Shown here in pieces: positions 44,212-54,377 of a DNA stretch of 64,000 nucleotides (its first letter is position 1; each line of letters opens with the position of its first letter). The notes under the pieces were generated by a model. It had not been told where the DNA came from and made no database searches. It saw only the letters and a list, made by a program, of their open reading frames with translations. Made by a program: the position numbers and the translations under genes. Source of the stretch: Kaistella chaponensis (GTDB lineage: Bacteria; Bacteroidota; Bacteroidia; Flavobacteriales; Weeksellaceae); contig NZ_FTOI01000013.1 of the NCBI RefSeq assembly GCF_900156725.1, positions 1 to 64,000 on the forward strand, written 5' to 3'.

Positions 44212-47200
44212 CTACCTTCTACCTGCAAATTTCCTATTCTCGGTTTTGGATTCAGAATACTTAATGGCAACGACTCTATGTTTATCGTTTATTGCAGCGG
44301 AAAGAGCATGCTTAAATAATTTTCTATTTTCCACTTCCCTATCCTCCACATGATCAGTTTTGACATTCAATTTCAGCCGCGCTTTTTTCTCTTCTTTATA
44401 TTGTTCAATTAAATTAGTTTCTATAAAGGGCAATTCTTCCAATTTCTCATCTATTTTGGATATATTCTCTGCGGTTGCTTGAGATTGTTTTTCTATTTCC
44501 GTAACATTCACGCCTTTCTCAGATAATTTTAAAATAGTATTATGGACTTCCACTTTGGCTAAATCTATACTTTTTTGGTACGATGTCAGTTGGGTTTCCC
44601 AATAATCTGCATTTACGTCTTCGCTATTTTTTGAATATTCTAAAATCCTGTGATAAGCATATTCCGCCTTATGAACTTCGGACTGTACTTTTGTAAATTC
44701 TTCATATTTTCTTAAAACGAAAGCACTATCTGCAAGAAATTTATTTTTTTCACTCTCTAATTTTTTTTTCAGCAACTCTATTTCAATTTTCGCTCTGGTT
44801 TCGGGATTTGTGATGATAGAAGTTTTCAATTCTTGAGTGCTTATATCCGAGATGTCTAAAACATCTGCACCCCTTTTCATCGCTTCCAAATATCTCGCTT
44901 GTTTAGACTGCAATTTTTGCAACATGAAAACATCAATACTATCATTGGTCAGCATAAAATTGATGCGCACGTTTTCATTTTTGTTTCCCTGTCGCCACGC
45001 TCGACCTTCAACTTGTCGCAAAGAAGTGAAATTGTAGGGCAATGTTAATAAATACACATCTGTTGTATTTTCCTGCAAGTTCATTCCTTCTTGAATGGCT
45101 TCACTTCCGATTATTATTTTTATTTTGCCTGAATTGAAATTATCCTGAATCGTTACTCGTTGCTTCTTTGGCGTACTTCCGGTGATAATTCCCACTTCTT
45201 CAGGATTGTAATTCAATTCTTTTATTAAATATTCTTTCAACTTTGGAAATTGCGCAACGGCTAATTCGGAATAAATTATCTGTCCAGAATCTGGAAGATC
45301 ATTTTTATTTTGCCGAATAAGATTCATTGTTTCTTTTAATTTTGGTGAGTTTTCTATAAATTCATTCAAGGTTGGATCTTCTCCTTCATAATAAATTGAT
45401 AGATAAGGAGAAAAAGCAATTAATCTTGCGTTGAGAATATGCCTTAAAATTGCTCCTTTTTCCGTTTCATTAAAATTTTGATTCAATAATTCATATTGCT
45501 CTGTCATTAAATCATTCTGCTCAATTTTGTACTCTTTATTAATTTTGGTCGGACGAATTAATTCCAGATTATCTTCTTCTCCTTTGATATCAATGAATTC
45601 TGAAAGCAATTGTTGAAATAACTGATTATTTTTAAATCGTCGCACATTGGGCTTAAATTTCACATCGCCTTTCGCATCAATCTCCATATCATTATCCGCT
45701 TCCATAAAAGTTTCAAAGAAATTATTCACGTTAAAATAGCCGGATTCTTCGAGTCGTTTATTTGCAATTAATGATAATATGGAATAGTATTCTAACGGTT
45801 TGTTGGTAAAAGGTGTTGCTGAAAGTAGCGTTACATTTCTTCCATTTTGTCTATCCTGGATATATTGTGCCGCCATCCAAGTATTGATTCCTAATTTAGA
45901 AGTCTGTTGATTTTGATGTCTAAAATCTGAGGCAAACCGACGATCTTCAATTTTTACTTTTCCTACAATATGATTGGCATTGTGAACTTCGTCATACGTT
46001 AAATGGTCAAATCCAAAGTCCTCCCAATCGTAAATTTTGCCGCGTTTCATTTTGCCTTCAATTTCTTTTTCTTTCTGGAGTTCAATCTGTAAATCCCTTT
46101 CTGTGTTGGTAACACTTTGGAGTTCGTTGGCAGAAATATAATTGAATCTTGACGACAATTTTTCAGTAATTTCATTGGAAAAACCGATATTATTAAACCC
46201 TTCATAAGTTACAATGGTAATTTCTCCCTCCTTATTATCAAATTTTGATAAGTCATAATCTTTTCCGAGATTTCCTAAAACATTGACTTTAGCACTGGGA
46301 ATCGTTTCAAAAATTGTTTCTACCCATTGTTTTAGGATGCTGTCATTAGGAACTACAATCAATGGTTTTTTTGAATTTCCTCTATGCATTGCTTCATGTA
46401 AAGATAGAATCCCGGATAATGTTTTTCCAAAACCCACTTCATGTGCCAAAAGCCCTACTCCTTTTGTAGTTTGCCTTCCTATCCCAGATTTTTGAACTTC
46501 TGTTAATCGCAGTTCTGTTCCCTTAAAGTTTTGATAGATTTTAGAAAATAGCGGAAATTTTGAATAATCCGGAACGTGAATATGATTGTAATTTTTGTTG
46601 AACTCTTTAACGAATCGATCTCGCAAATCATCAGACAATTCCTCTCTGATAAATTTTGAAAACAAATCATTTGCGGCCGTTTTTCTTCTTTCCCGAATTA
46701 GAGCGTTTCGCTCTTTATCGCTTCCTGTTACGGTTTCGTTATCTACAAAACTTCTAACTTCCCACGAAGATGAGCCAGCAAAAGCCTCGCTCGGAAGATT
46801 GCTGACAAAATCTTTGAATTTTTCTGCAAGATTATATTTAACAATTACCGTTTCAGTCTCTCTTTTTTCATGATTATACTGCTCTTTTTCTATAGTTCCT
46901 AATTTAAATTGGTATACAAATTCGTGATTTGGATTGATAGAAATTTCTTCCAATGTTTTTAGTTTGGGCAGTACATTTAATAAAAGTGCTTTCTGCTTTT
47001 CATAATATTTCTTTTCCAATCCCAAAATTCCCCAATCTTCTTTAAAATCTTTTTCCAGTTGATCTAACTTCTCATAAATATTTCCTTCTGCATAATAAAA
47101 ATCGTGAACATATTTTCCGTCTTGGTAGTTGGCGTAAGCAAAATGTCTGGAGTGATTATGAATCGTGCCGTCATAGGAAGTGGCTTTGAATGCTGCTATT

Positions 47201-49845
47201 TGTTCCTCAGTAATGTCCGAACTATTTTGCAATGATGCATCAACAATACGATCTTCTTTCGCAAATTGGTATTTCAAAACACCTTTCTTAATTAATGGTT
47301 GTGACTGAATTTCATATTCAGAATTTTTATTGTTTTGCGACTGAAGAACCTTATTTACTTTCTCTGACAGATCATTCAATTTTGCATTTGAAAAGTTCTC
47401 CGGTTTATCAGATATTTGACCTTTCGACTTTGCGAATTTTTCAATTTGTGCAAAAATTGAAGGAGATTTAAACTTGACGAAATTTAGTATTAACAGTACT
47501 TTCTCTAACTTTTCTAAAACAGATTTTCTAAGCGTTTCATTTTCAATTTTAGATTTCTGCCGAATATCTTTTTGTGAACTTTCAGAAATTGTAATCTTTA
47601 GCGGAACGATCTTGTCAAAACCATGTTCATTGATTTCTAAATCCTCGAAAAGATTGCCAATTCGTACCGTTTCTTTTCTATTTCGAAGATTACTAAGTAA
47701 AACGATTGCATCATCTAAATTGCCATGCACGTAAAATTCCAAACGTCCGAAGCGATTGGTTTTTTCTCTAATTTCCCCTAAGATATTTTGTGGATTGTTA
47801 TCAAAATAATCAGAAATATTTTGATTGATAGATTGACTATTCTTTTTAAGAATTATAATATCCGTCCCGATTTGTGTTCCCGCAAAAGCACCACTTGGCA
47901 AACGGTAAGCACTTAACAATTCAGCATTATTCAATTTTTCGTGACGGTTCAACCAGCCGGAAGGAACAACCATTGCCAAAATCCCATCCTGTTTCAGAGA
48001 ATCCAGACCACGTTTAATAAAATAGTCCTCATATTTTGAGATTTTACTTTCTTCACCTAACCCTTTATAAAAACCTCTGTGTTCTCCATAAGGTGGATTT
48101 CCAATGACCAAATCATATTTGTTGCTATAATCATTTGAACTCCTTTTGTTTCCATGATCATCAATAAATTCTGTTTCAAAAGATCGAAGATTGATTTCTG
48201 CTTCAGGATGAAAGATCTTTGCTATTTTCGCAGTGGTTGGATTTATTTCAAATCCTTTTACATCTGATTTGATGCCTAACCCAGCAGAAGCATTGATGAA
48301 ATTACCTGTTCCAACACTAGGTTCCAAAACAGATATTTCCTTTTTATATTTGAATTGATCAGAAATCAGATTGCGAACTGCATCTACAATTTTACTATCT
48401 GTATAATATTCATCAAGAATTCCGCGTCCTTCTTTTGCAGTTCCACCGCTTTTAAACTGGTTACAAATATCTTTAAGATCATCGGTAATGATGACATTTT
48501 CCCTAATTATTATTTTGCCAGTTTCAGAAACAAAACAAGCCGCAGAAACTACTTCTGCGACTTGTTCATTGGTCAATTTTTGACCCTTATATTTTTCTAT
48601 TAAGTTGTTTAATTCTATTAACTCCGCAGAAGTTTTTATTATTTTTCCATCCAGGATAATTTCTCCGCTTTCATTTTCTGAAGCATTTTCCTGTTGTGCA
48701 CTTCTAATGGATTTTGCGATTCTTCTTCCAGTGAGATTGATCCGTTTTGATTCTGGAGATCCATTTCCAGCATTTTCGCTGCCCAATTTTTGTCCGCTTG
48801 CGATATCTCGTTTCTGTTCGGATTCGAGAGTTTTGCTAAATTCTCCACTACTGTTTCCAGTGGATTGGATTTTAAAGTTTTCATTTTCGACTGTATTTGG
48901 TTCTACTAAATTAACATTTTTATTTTGAAGTTCTAATTTATGCTGCAAATATTCATTCAGGTCATTGTGCTCATTTTCTGAAATATTATATAAGGCACGA
49001 ATGTCTTTGACACTATTGTTAATGAACGAGTTTAAAATTTTTACTGTCGCTTCGTTTCCGGCTTTATCACCGTCCAGACATAGAAATATTTTACCTTTGT
49101 AATCCGAATATTTATTTAAAAATTTGTCAAGATTTGTAATGGAATTAAGGGTGATCAGTGTTCTGTTATTTTTTTGATTATTTACTTTCAAAAGTTGCGC
49201 AAAGGATAACATATCTGTCATTCCTTCAAAAACGACCACCTCATTTTTTTCACCTATTATTTCTGAAATATTATTTTTCCCAACCTTCGACTTCATTAAT
49301 GAATTTCGAATTTCGAACCCGCCAGATATATTTTCGATTCCGATTCCAAAATAATTTTTACCTGCAAATTCGTAATGAATTTGCTTGGTGTGATCCACTA
49401 AAATTTGCTTTGATATACCGCGACCTTCAAAATAGGATATCAATTTTTCATTACTGGGTATTAGTGAATTTGTAATATGAATAGTCGCTGACTTACTCTC
49501 ATCTTTCAATAAATTTGTTTGTTCATTTCTAATACTATTATCGTACAGCATAAAATTTTGATTAAAGTTTTTAACAAATTCTAGGGCATTTCTCCAATCT
49601 ACATTTTCGAATTCCATTACTGCTTTTATAATTTGACCACCTTCACCAGTTTTAAAATCATAATACCCATTGTCTGAAACAGAAAATTTATTATGGTCTG
49701 TTTTAAAATAATATTCTCTTCCGATTTTACGGTCGAAGTTCAATTCACCTCTCTTTTCAAGATGAAGAAAATAGTCAAGTATGGACAGACTTTTTGAAAT
49801 AGTTTCAATTTCAGAATTAGAATAATAGAATGAATCTTCACGCAT
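44212..49845 (-). CDS. Giant Toprim - N6 DNA methylase - SNF2-type helicase protein
   Basis: 1877 residues, the largest gene here. An N-terminal segment (about 20-95) resembles the start of primase-like proteins. A Toprim domain follows (E207 in VVFEGMTD; LCLDGDKAG, D258/D260). Next is an N6-adenine methylase (motif I LEPSVGTGNFINA about 507-519, NPPY at 583-586) and a superfamily 2 helicase: EVGFGKT about 1131, DEVH about 1287, LLSATPF about 1340 and QVEGRAWRQG about 1613. A coiled-coil tail ends the protein. Similar methylase-helicase giants (the P1 DarB type) protect transferred DNA from restriction. It is the last gene of the transfer region; anti-restriction or DNA processing is the likely role. 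Confidence 0.85.
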   Translation of the reverse strand: MREDSFYYSNSEIETISKSLSILDYFLHLEKRGELNFDRKIGREYYFKTDHNKFSVSDNGYYDFKTGEGGQIIKAVMEFENVDWRNALEFVKNFNQNFMLYDNSIRNEQTNLLKDESKSATIHITNSLIPSNEKLISYFEGRGISKQILVDHTKQIHYEFAGKNYFGIGIENISGGFEIRNSLMKSKVGKNNISEIIGEKNEVVVFEGMTDMLSFAQLLKVNNQKNNRTLITLNSITNLDKFLNKYSDYKGKIFLCLDGDKAGNEATVKILNSFINNSVKDIRALYNISENEHNDLNEYLQHKLELQNKNVNLVEPNTVENENFKIQSTGNSSGEFSKTLESEQKRDIASGQKLGSENAGNGSPESKRINLTGRRIAKSIRSAQQENASENESGEIILDGKIIKTSAELIELNNLIEKYKGQKLTNEQVAEVVSAACFVSETGKIIIRENVIITDDLKDICNQFKSGGTAKEGRGILDEYYTDSKIVDAVRNLISDQFKYKKEISVLEPSVGTGNFINASAGLGIKSDVKGFEINPTTAKIAKIFHPEAEINLRSFETEFIDDHGNKRSSNDYSNKYDLVIGNPPYGEHRGFYKGLGEESKISKYEDYFIKRGLDSLKQDGILAMVVPSGWLNRHEKLNNAELLSAYRLPSGAFAGTQIGTDIIILKKNSQSINQNISDYFDNNPQNILGEIREKTNRFGRLEFYVHGNLDDAIVLLSNLRNRKETVRIGNLFEDLEINEHGFDKIVPLKITISESSQKDIRQKSKIENETLRKSVLEKLEKVLLILNFVKFKSPSIFAQIEKFAKSKGQISDKPENFSNAKLNDLSEKVNKVLQSQNNKNSEYEIQSQPLIKKGVLKYQFAKEDRIVDASLQNSSDITEEQIAAFKATSYDGTIHNHSRHFAYANYQDGKYVHDFYYAEGNIYEKLDQLEKDFKEDWGILGLEKKYYEKQKALLLNVLPKLKTLEEISINPNHEFVYQFKLGTIEKEQYNHEKRETETVIVKYNLAEKFKDFVSNLPSEAFAGSSSWEVRSFVDNETVTGSDKERNALIRERRKTAANDLFSKFIREELSDDLRDRFVKEFNKNYNHIHVPDYSKFPLFSKIYQNFKGTELRLTEVQKSGIGRQTTKGVGLLAHEVGFGKTLSGILSLHEAMHRGNSKKPLIVVPNDSILKQWVETIFETIPSAKVNVLGNLGKDYDLSKFDNKEGEITIVTYEGFNNIGFSNEITEKLSSRFNYISANELQSVTNTERDLQIELQKEKEIEGKMKRGKIYDWEDFGFDHLTYDEVHNANHIVGKVKIEDRRFASDFRHQNQQTSKLGINTWMAAQYIQDRQNGRNVTLLSATPFTNKPLEYYSILSLIANKRLEESGYFNVNNFFETFMEADNDMEIDAKGDVKFKPNVRRFKNNQLFQQLLSEFIDIKGEEDNLELIRPTKINKEYKIEQNDLMTEQYELLNQNFNETEKGAILRHILNARLIAFSPYLSIYYEGEDPTLNEFIENSPKLKETMNLIRQNKNDLPDSGQIIYSELAVAQFPKLKEYLIKELNYNPEEVGIITGSTPKKQRVTIQDNFNSGKIKIIIGSEAIQEGMNLQENTTDVYLLTLPYNFTSLRQVEGRAWRQGNKNENVRINFMLTNDSIDVFMLQKLQSKQARYLEAMKRGADVLDISDISTQELKTSIITNPETRAKIEIELLKKKLESEKNKFLADSAFVLRKYEEFTKVQSEVHKAEYAYHRILEYSKNSEDVNADYWETQLTSYQKSIDLAKVEVHNTILKLSEKGVNVTEIEKQSQATAENISKIDEKLEELPFIETNLIEQYKEEKKARLKLNVKTDHVEDREVENRKLFKHALSAAINDKHRVVAIKYSESKTENRKFAGRR

Positions 49846-50567
49846 TATTTTTTCTTTTTTACAAACTCATTAAATTCAAATATTTCTTTGGCTTCATCGT
49901 CCCAATTCTTTCTGGGTAGCAATTGAAGTGTTACGAAAATATCTTTGTCTTTATTGTAGGAATCAATTCGTTCAAGCCTTCCGCCGTAATCAATTTCTGC
50001 GTGTCTATAAATAGAATAAGGCAAAATAGTGTCGGTTGGAAAGATGTAATAGCGTGAAAAACTTTTTGCGGAATTCACTTCAAATCGTCTATATTTTTTA
50101 TTGAAAAGCACGGTGTCACTAATGTTTTTACGATGAAGATAATTTGGAATCCATTCGTCTGAGAAAAGTGCGCCTTCTTTCTTTTTAGAAACTAAAAGCG
50201 CCCTTTGATGTTTTGAAAGATCTGAAAGAATTGCACTGCCACTATTCTCAAGTCCAACTTTATAACAGATTGAATCTTTGATGTAATAAATGTTTTCTGT
50301 CACTTCAGGAAAAGTCAAATCCGGTATTAACTCTATCAGGTTAGAACCTGAATAATTCATTCTTGAAATGTGAAAATTCTGCACCTTATCCAGTCCTTTT
50401 GAGGCATCCAAATAAACATTCGAAATAAGATCCAGACCACCCTTTTCAGGTCTTATTTCTTTTCTACAAGAGTAAGTCACCAGTAATAATAGTGGCACTA
50501 ATATTAATGTCACTTTCCTCCGTGACCTGCATATATTTCTACTAAACATCCTAACTTTTTGTAACAT
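49845..50567 (-). CDS. Lipoprotein of unknown function in the transfer region
   Basis: 240 residues with basic N-terminus and lipobox (LLLLVTYSC, Cys about 34; a Met at residue 7 may be the real start). The mature part is mixed alpha/beta with many aromatic and Lys/Asp residues and no recognised domain. It shares one base with the giant helicase gene downstream, so they are co-translated. Could be an envelope component, or an exclusion protein as often encoded in transfer operons; that is a guess. Confidence 0.55.
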   Translation of the reverse strand: MLQKVRMFSRNICRSRRKVTLILVPLLLLVTYSCRKEIRPEKGGLDLISNVYLDASKGLDKVQNFHISRMNYSGSNLIELIPDLTFPEVTENIYYIKDSICYKVGLENSGSAILSDLSKHQRALLVSKKKEGALFSDEWIPNYLHRKNISDTVLFNKKYRRFEVNSAKSFSRYYIFPTDTILPYSIYRHAEIDYGGRLERIDSYNKDKDIFVTLQLLPRKNWDDEAKEIFEFNEFVKKKK

Positions 50568-50590
50568 ATCTTTGCTTTTAAAAAAGAAAA

Positions 50591-50622
50591 AAAACGGTTA
50601 ATTAAAGTAAACCAACCGTTTT
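50591..50622 (-). terminator. Hairpin between JAB-protein gene and lipoprotein gene
   Basis: AAAACGGTT (50591-50599) pairs with AACCGTTTT (50614-50622) around a 14-base loop. A-rich sequence beyond it on the plus strand is a T-run in the minus-strand transcript. It likely ends or attenuates the tra transcript after the JAB gene. Confidence 0.6.
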
Positions 50623-50644
50623 TATAATTCAATGATTGATGGTC

Positions 50645-52801
50645 TTACCTTTTGATAATCTGTTCCTTCACCTGATTTTTATCGTGCTTATTCTCGTTCT
50701 CCAAACCTTCCAGAGGCTTATTGGTATTAATCCGGTTCATGTCCTGATCGTAGATACTCAAGTTCTTATATTGCGGATTGAGCACTGCTTTCCCTTCAAC
50801 AACGTTGTCGTCCATTTCAAATTTCACTTTTACCACGTTTCCTTTTTCCAGAGATTTGATCGTGCTTTCTCGATATTCCGGCTTGTCGAAAATTAAATTG
50901 GATTTCTCTACAATCTGATCGGTATCTACTCCATAATTTTTGTAAAAATTTTGAAAATTATAATTCCCTTTTTCCGTTTTAGGTTCCGCAAAGTTCAGTT
51001 TCACAAAAGCAGGTTCAAGCTGTTCTGTTTTTGGATTCGTAAATTCAATTTTTACAGATCGTCCCTCTAATAAATTAATTGCTTCCTTCGCTGTAAATGT
51101 ATTCTCTCTATTCACCGGGAAGTTTTGTGATATTTCTTCTCCCTTATTAGTGTTCAAAACAGCCTTGTAGGAATTAAGGAAAACTCCTCCACTGTCTGTC
51201 TTATTAAATTTTAAAGTAAAATCCACCTCATTGCCAGCTGATGCTTTGTCTGAACGGATTTTAATTTCAAATTGATTATCCGCCGAATTTATACCAGTTT
51301 CTAAATCTTTGTGAAGTTTATCGCCTTCACCAAAGCCAAGATATTTCAGTTGGTTTTGTAAATAATCTTGTTGATCGAATTCCTTCTTTTCCATAATTTT
51401 TGATTTTTGATTTTGTTTATAATTACTACTATTTGAATTTTCACGTACTTCGTTATTCATTTCTTTTGGACTTTTCAACTCGCCACTATCAGCAAAAGAT
51501 TCATATAATTTCCGTCCATTTCCACTGTTGAATCGAATTGCATCTAAAATTTCAATATCCGAAAAGTGAAGCTTTTTGTTGTAGACGTTAACTTGTTCCG
51601 GAGTGATGTTATTACCATATAAAATACATTTTGATCCACCAAACCGTGCAACCTTGGCAATAATAAAGTCGAGCTGTTTATCGGGAGGCATTATAAATTT
51701 TCCAACGATATTCAGCTGGTTGTTGAGCACCAACAATTCCGTCTTATCGGATATTCCAAATTTTTGCGAAGTAATAAATTTTGCAATATCAGCTGAGCTC
51801 GTAATTTTGACGGGTTGAAAATTTTCCACCAGAACCTGTTTACTGAACGAATAGGGCTGTATTTCTTTAAAAGATTCTGGATTAGATTTCATATAAATAT
51901 GAGCGGTTTCATTTTCATCAAAAACGACATACTTTCCGCTTCTTAAATTGATGATGACCCCACTATTTACCCTAATATCTGAATCTTCTAATGCCTTTTT
52001 CAACTTGTTAATACAATCCACATCTGCTTTTGAAACTTTCAAATTTCCGCTTGGATGATTATGTACCAAAGTGATTGCTGAAGGGTTTGCTTCAAGAACA
52101 TTCCCGATCAAAAGCCGGTTATCAACAAATGCCGCATCAAAAGTTCCAGTTGAAATATGCTGAACAAAATATCCTTTATCTTTAAAATCATAGACTAAAA
52201 AGGCATGCTCTACGGCTTCATCTTCTAGGGCTTTGAATAACCACGCAACATCATCAATACTTCCGATTTTTTCATTTCCAAAAAGTTGGAGTGATTTGTT
52301 TTCAGCGAAACGTCTTTCTACTAATGCAAAATCGTTGGATCGTAAAGAATCTTGCGGTTCCCGTAGCAAATTGGATCCGGCACCAGTTTCATTGGGATTG
52401 AACAATTTAAAGGGTAATTTTTCGCCAGATGATGTTTTTGCATACCTTGTCGTTGCATCCGCTTCAAAACTAAAGTTTGAGTTTGCCGATATTTTCGCTT
52501 CGCCATTTGCTGTAATCGATCGGATTTCTTTTTCATTTTGCGTTAAGTTTGGATGGTATTTATCTTCGAGTTCTTTTCTAATTTCTTTAATCGGAATAAT
52601 TGCATCGTAATCAATCAAATGGGATTTTTGTCCTTCATCTAATCTCACTACAAGTGATTCCCCCGTTTGAAAATAGTTGAACCCCATTTTCATAAATTCG
52701 AGATTAGCAATCGCTTCATCAATGTCGGAAAATTCCATTTTCTGAAAACCCGCGGATTCAATTTGTTCGTTGTATTTGCCTATTTCTAATGTTACACTCA
52801 T
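50645..52801 (-). CDS. JAB/RadC-like metalloprotease-fold protein with C-terminal element-specific domain
   Basis: 718 residues. The N-terminal 170 are A+T-rich linker-like sequence. Residues about 180-300 form a RadC-type JAB domain with H247-N-H249-PSGN and D260 as metal ligands. The rest (about 470-718, beginning MEKKEFDQQDYLQNQLKYLG) resembles a stand-alone protein usual in Bacteroidota mobile elements, so two genes seem fused. RadC-like JAB proteins are frequent on such elements but their activity is unsettled; a DNA-processing or anti-defence role is possible. Confidence 0.7.
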   Translation of the reverse strand: MSVTLEIGKYNEQIESAGFQKMEFSDIDEAIANLEFMKMGFNYFQTGESLVVRLDEGQKSHLIDYDAIIPIKEIRKELEDKYHPNLTQNEKEIRSITANGEAKISANSNFSFEADATTRYAKTSSGEKLPFKLFNPNETGAGSNLLREPQDSLRSNDFALVERRFAENKSLQLFGNEKIGSIDDVAWLFKALEDEAVEHAFLVYDFKDKGYFVQHISTGTFDAAFVDNRLLIGNVLEANPSAITLVHNHPSGNLKVSKADVDCINKLKKALEDSDIRVNSGVIINLRSGKYVVFDENETAHIYMKSNPESFKEIQPYSFSKQVLVENFQPVKITSSADIAKFITSQKFGISDKTELLVLNNQLNIVGKFIMPPDKQLDFIIAKVARFGGSKCILYGNNITPEQVNVYNKKLHFSDIEILDAIRFNSGNGRKLYESFADSGELKSPKEMNNEVRENSNSSNYKQNQKSKIMEKKEFDQQDYLQNQLKYLGFGEGDKLHKDLETGINSADNQFEIKIRSDKASAGNEVDFTLKFNKTDSGGVFLNSYKAVLNTNKGEEISQNFPVNRENTFTAKEAINLLEGRSVKIEFTNPKTEQLEPAFVKLNFAEPKTEKGNYNFQNFYKNYGVDTDQIVEKSNLIFDKPEYRESTIKSLEKGNVVKVKFEMDDNVVEGKAVLNPQYKNLSIYDQDMNRINTNKPLEGLENENKHDKNQVKEQIIKR

Positions 52802-52837
52802 ATTTAGTTATTAATAATGGTGGAATTTTTTACAATT

Positions 52838-53542
52838 TTATCTTCTGAAACCTCGAGATTTTTCCTGGTTTTCTTCTCGCTCAAGTTCTTCATCTCTAAT
52901 CCGGTTCGCATCTTGATACAAATCAGGATCGTTCACATTAAGTTGAACATCCGACTGTTGTTGCTTCGAAAGATTATTTTGATTCTGAGTAAGTGAGTTG
53001 ACGCTGTTGATTTCCTTTGATACGATATTCAAATCGTTGGTTATTACTTTTGCCATCTCTGGGAATTGATCGATTTTATCCTGCAGAAAGCTTTTAAGTT
53101 TTTGCAATTCTATTTTATATCTATTCGTTTCAGATACATCATTTTTATCTGCTATGATTGCAGTCAGTTCCAGTGCGTTTTTCACCAAATCAAACTCAAC
53201 CACATTTTTGGTTTCCTTGTCATAAACAAAAGCTTTCTTCTCAAAGTTTAAATGGCTGTCGCGTTTCGAAGGGTTCATGATTTCCGAATACACTATCCTT
53301 TCTTGGCTTTCTGCCAAAATGGCAGAAATGTTTTTATCTCGTTCCAGAAATACGACGTTTAAACGGTTGTTGTTTTCAACCAGCTGAAAAGTTGCTCTGT
53401 TCTTTTTATTATCGGCTACAATGCTGTAACCTTGAAGAAATTTTTGAATATCCTCCGCTGATAGTTTTTTTGAAAATGAATTGTCAGGCTCTACAATGCC
53501 ATATTTCTTTAATTCGTCTGTAGGTAAATTGTTAGTTTGCAT
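52838..53542 (-). CDS. Hypothetical soluble protein of the transfer region
   Basis: 234 residues without signal or membrane helix. The first 55 (LPTDELKKYGIVEPDNSFS, LSAEDIQKFLQGYSI) resemble the repeated small domain found in many Bacteroidota mobile-element proteins. The middle has predicted strands and helices. The end is charged (REENQEKSRGFRR) and coiled-coil-like. It overlaps the M23 peptidase gene by 11 bases, so it is in the tra operon. Function is unknown. Confidence 0.5.
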   Translation of the reverse strand: MQTNNLPTDELKKYGIVEPDNSFSKKLSAEDIQKFLQGYSIVADNKKNRATFQLVENNNRLNVVFLERDKNISAILAESQERIVYSEIMNPSKRDSHLNFEKKAFVYDKETKNVVEFDLVKNALELTAIIADKNDVSETNRYKIELQKLKSFLQDKIDQFPEMAKVITNDLNIVSKEINSVNSLTQNQNNLSKQQQSDVQLNVNDPDLYQDANRIRDEELEREENQEKSRGFRR

Positions 53543-54377
53543 GGTATGTTGCTATTAAATTATTTGCTTTTATGAGATCGTTTAAAAAATGAATTGGATT
53601 AATATATTCTCCATTTTCACTTACAGAAAAATGAAGATGTGCGCCGGTTGAATGTCCAGAATTGCCGCTTTTAGCAATGATAAATCCCGCTTTTACAATT
53701 TCACCGGCTTTATAGTAAATTTCGGATAAGTGCAGATAGGAGGTGACAACGGAACTAGCATGTTTTATTTTAATATAATTCCCGCCTCCTTTAGAATCCC
53801 AACCGGAATCGGTTACTACGCCGTCCATCACGGCATACACCTTTTCGTAATACGCTTTTATATCTGCACCGTTGTGCATCTTGTGCATTCCAAAGATTGG
53901 ATGAGTTCGGGTACCAAAAGGAGAAGTAACAGCGATTCCATTTTTTAGGGGCATGTGAATTTTAGTTGTAATGCTTACTTCCCTGTCATCTACATAATTG
54001 AATGTTTTAAGAGATTTAGAATTTTTTTTCAATGAGGCGCTTGCTTTCAAAATGAGTATTAATGAATCTTCGATCCTTTTAAAATTAAATTGCTGTTCTT
54101 TAATTTTTGAAGAATTAGTTTTCATCAGCATCGATTTCATAGAATCAATTTCCCTTTTCAGTTCTGCTTTTGAAGGAGAGCTAAATAGCTTTATCCCTCT
54201 GCTTTTCTTCTCTCTTTGATCGTCCTTCTGATTTTGAAATTTTCGCTTATCTACGTCCAAAGGTGTAACAGCCTCCTTGTCAATGGACGTGCGCGTCAAA
54301 GTATTGAATTGCGCATTCGTCATTTGGATAGAAAACATGCATAGTACCAGCATTGTCATTTTTATTGTTCTAGTCAT
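53532..54377 (-). CDS. M23-family peptidoglycan endopeptidase
   Basis: 281 residues: signal peptide (about 1-22), a basic coiled-coil stretch (about 60-125), and an M23 domain with zinc ligands H168 and D172 (MHNGADI), plus HLHF (247-250). YLHLSEIYYKAGE and PIFGM precede and flank the active site. It would open the cell wall for assembly of the mating channel, filling the part of the lytic transglycosylase in other type IV systems. Overlaps the coupling-protein gene by four bases. Confidence 0.85.
   Translation of the reverse strand: MTRTIKMTMLVLCMFSIQMTNAQFNTLTRTSIDKEAVTPLDVDKRKFQNQKDDQREKKSRGIKLFSSPSKAELKREIDSMKSMLMKTNSSKIKEQQFNFKRIEDSLILILKASASLKKNSKSLKTFNYVDDREVSITTKIHMPLKNGIAVTSPFGTRTHPIFGMHKMHNGADIKAYYEKVYAVMDGVVTDSGWDSKGGGNYIKIKHASSVVTSYLHLSEIYYKAGEIVKAGFIIAKSGNSGHSTGAHLHFSVSENGEYINPIHFLNDLIKANNLIATYHAN

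Noticed and set aside
53066-53251. Small plus-strand ORFs within the tra region
   Set aside because: They lie antisense to well-supported minus-strand genes and show no independent signals.
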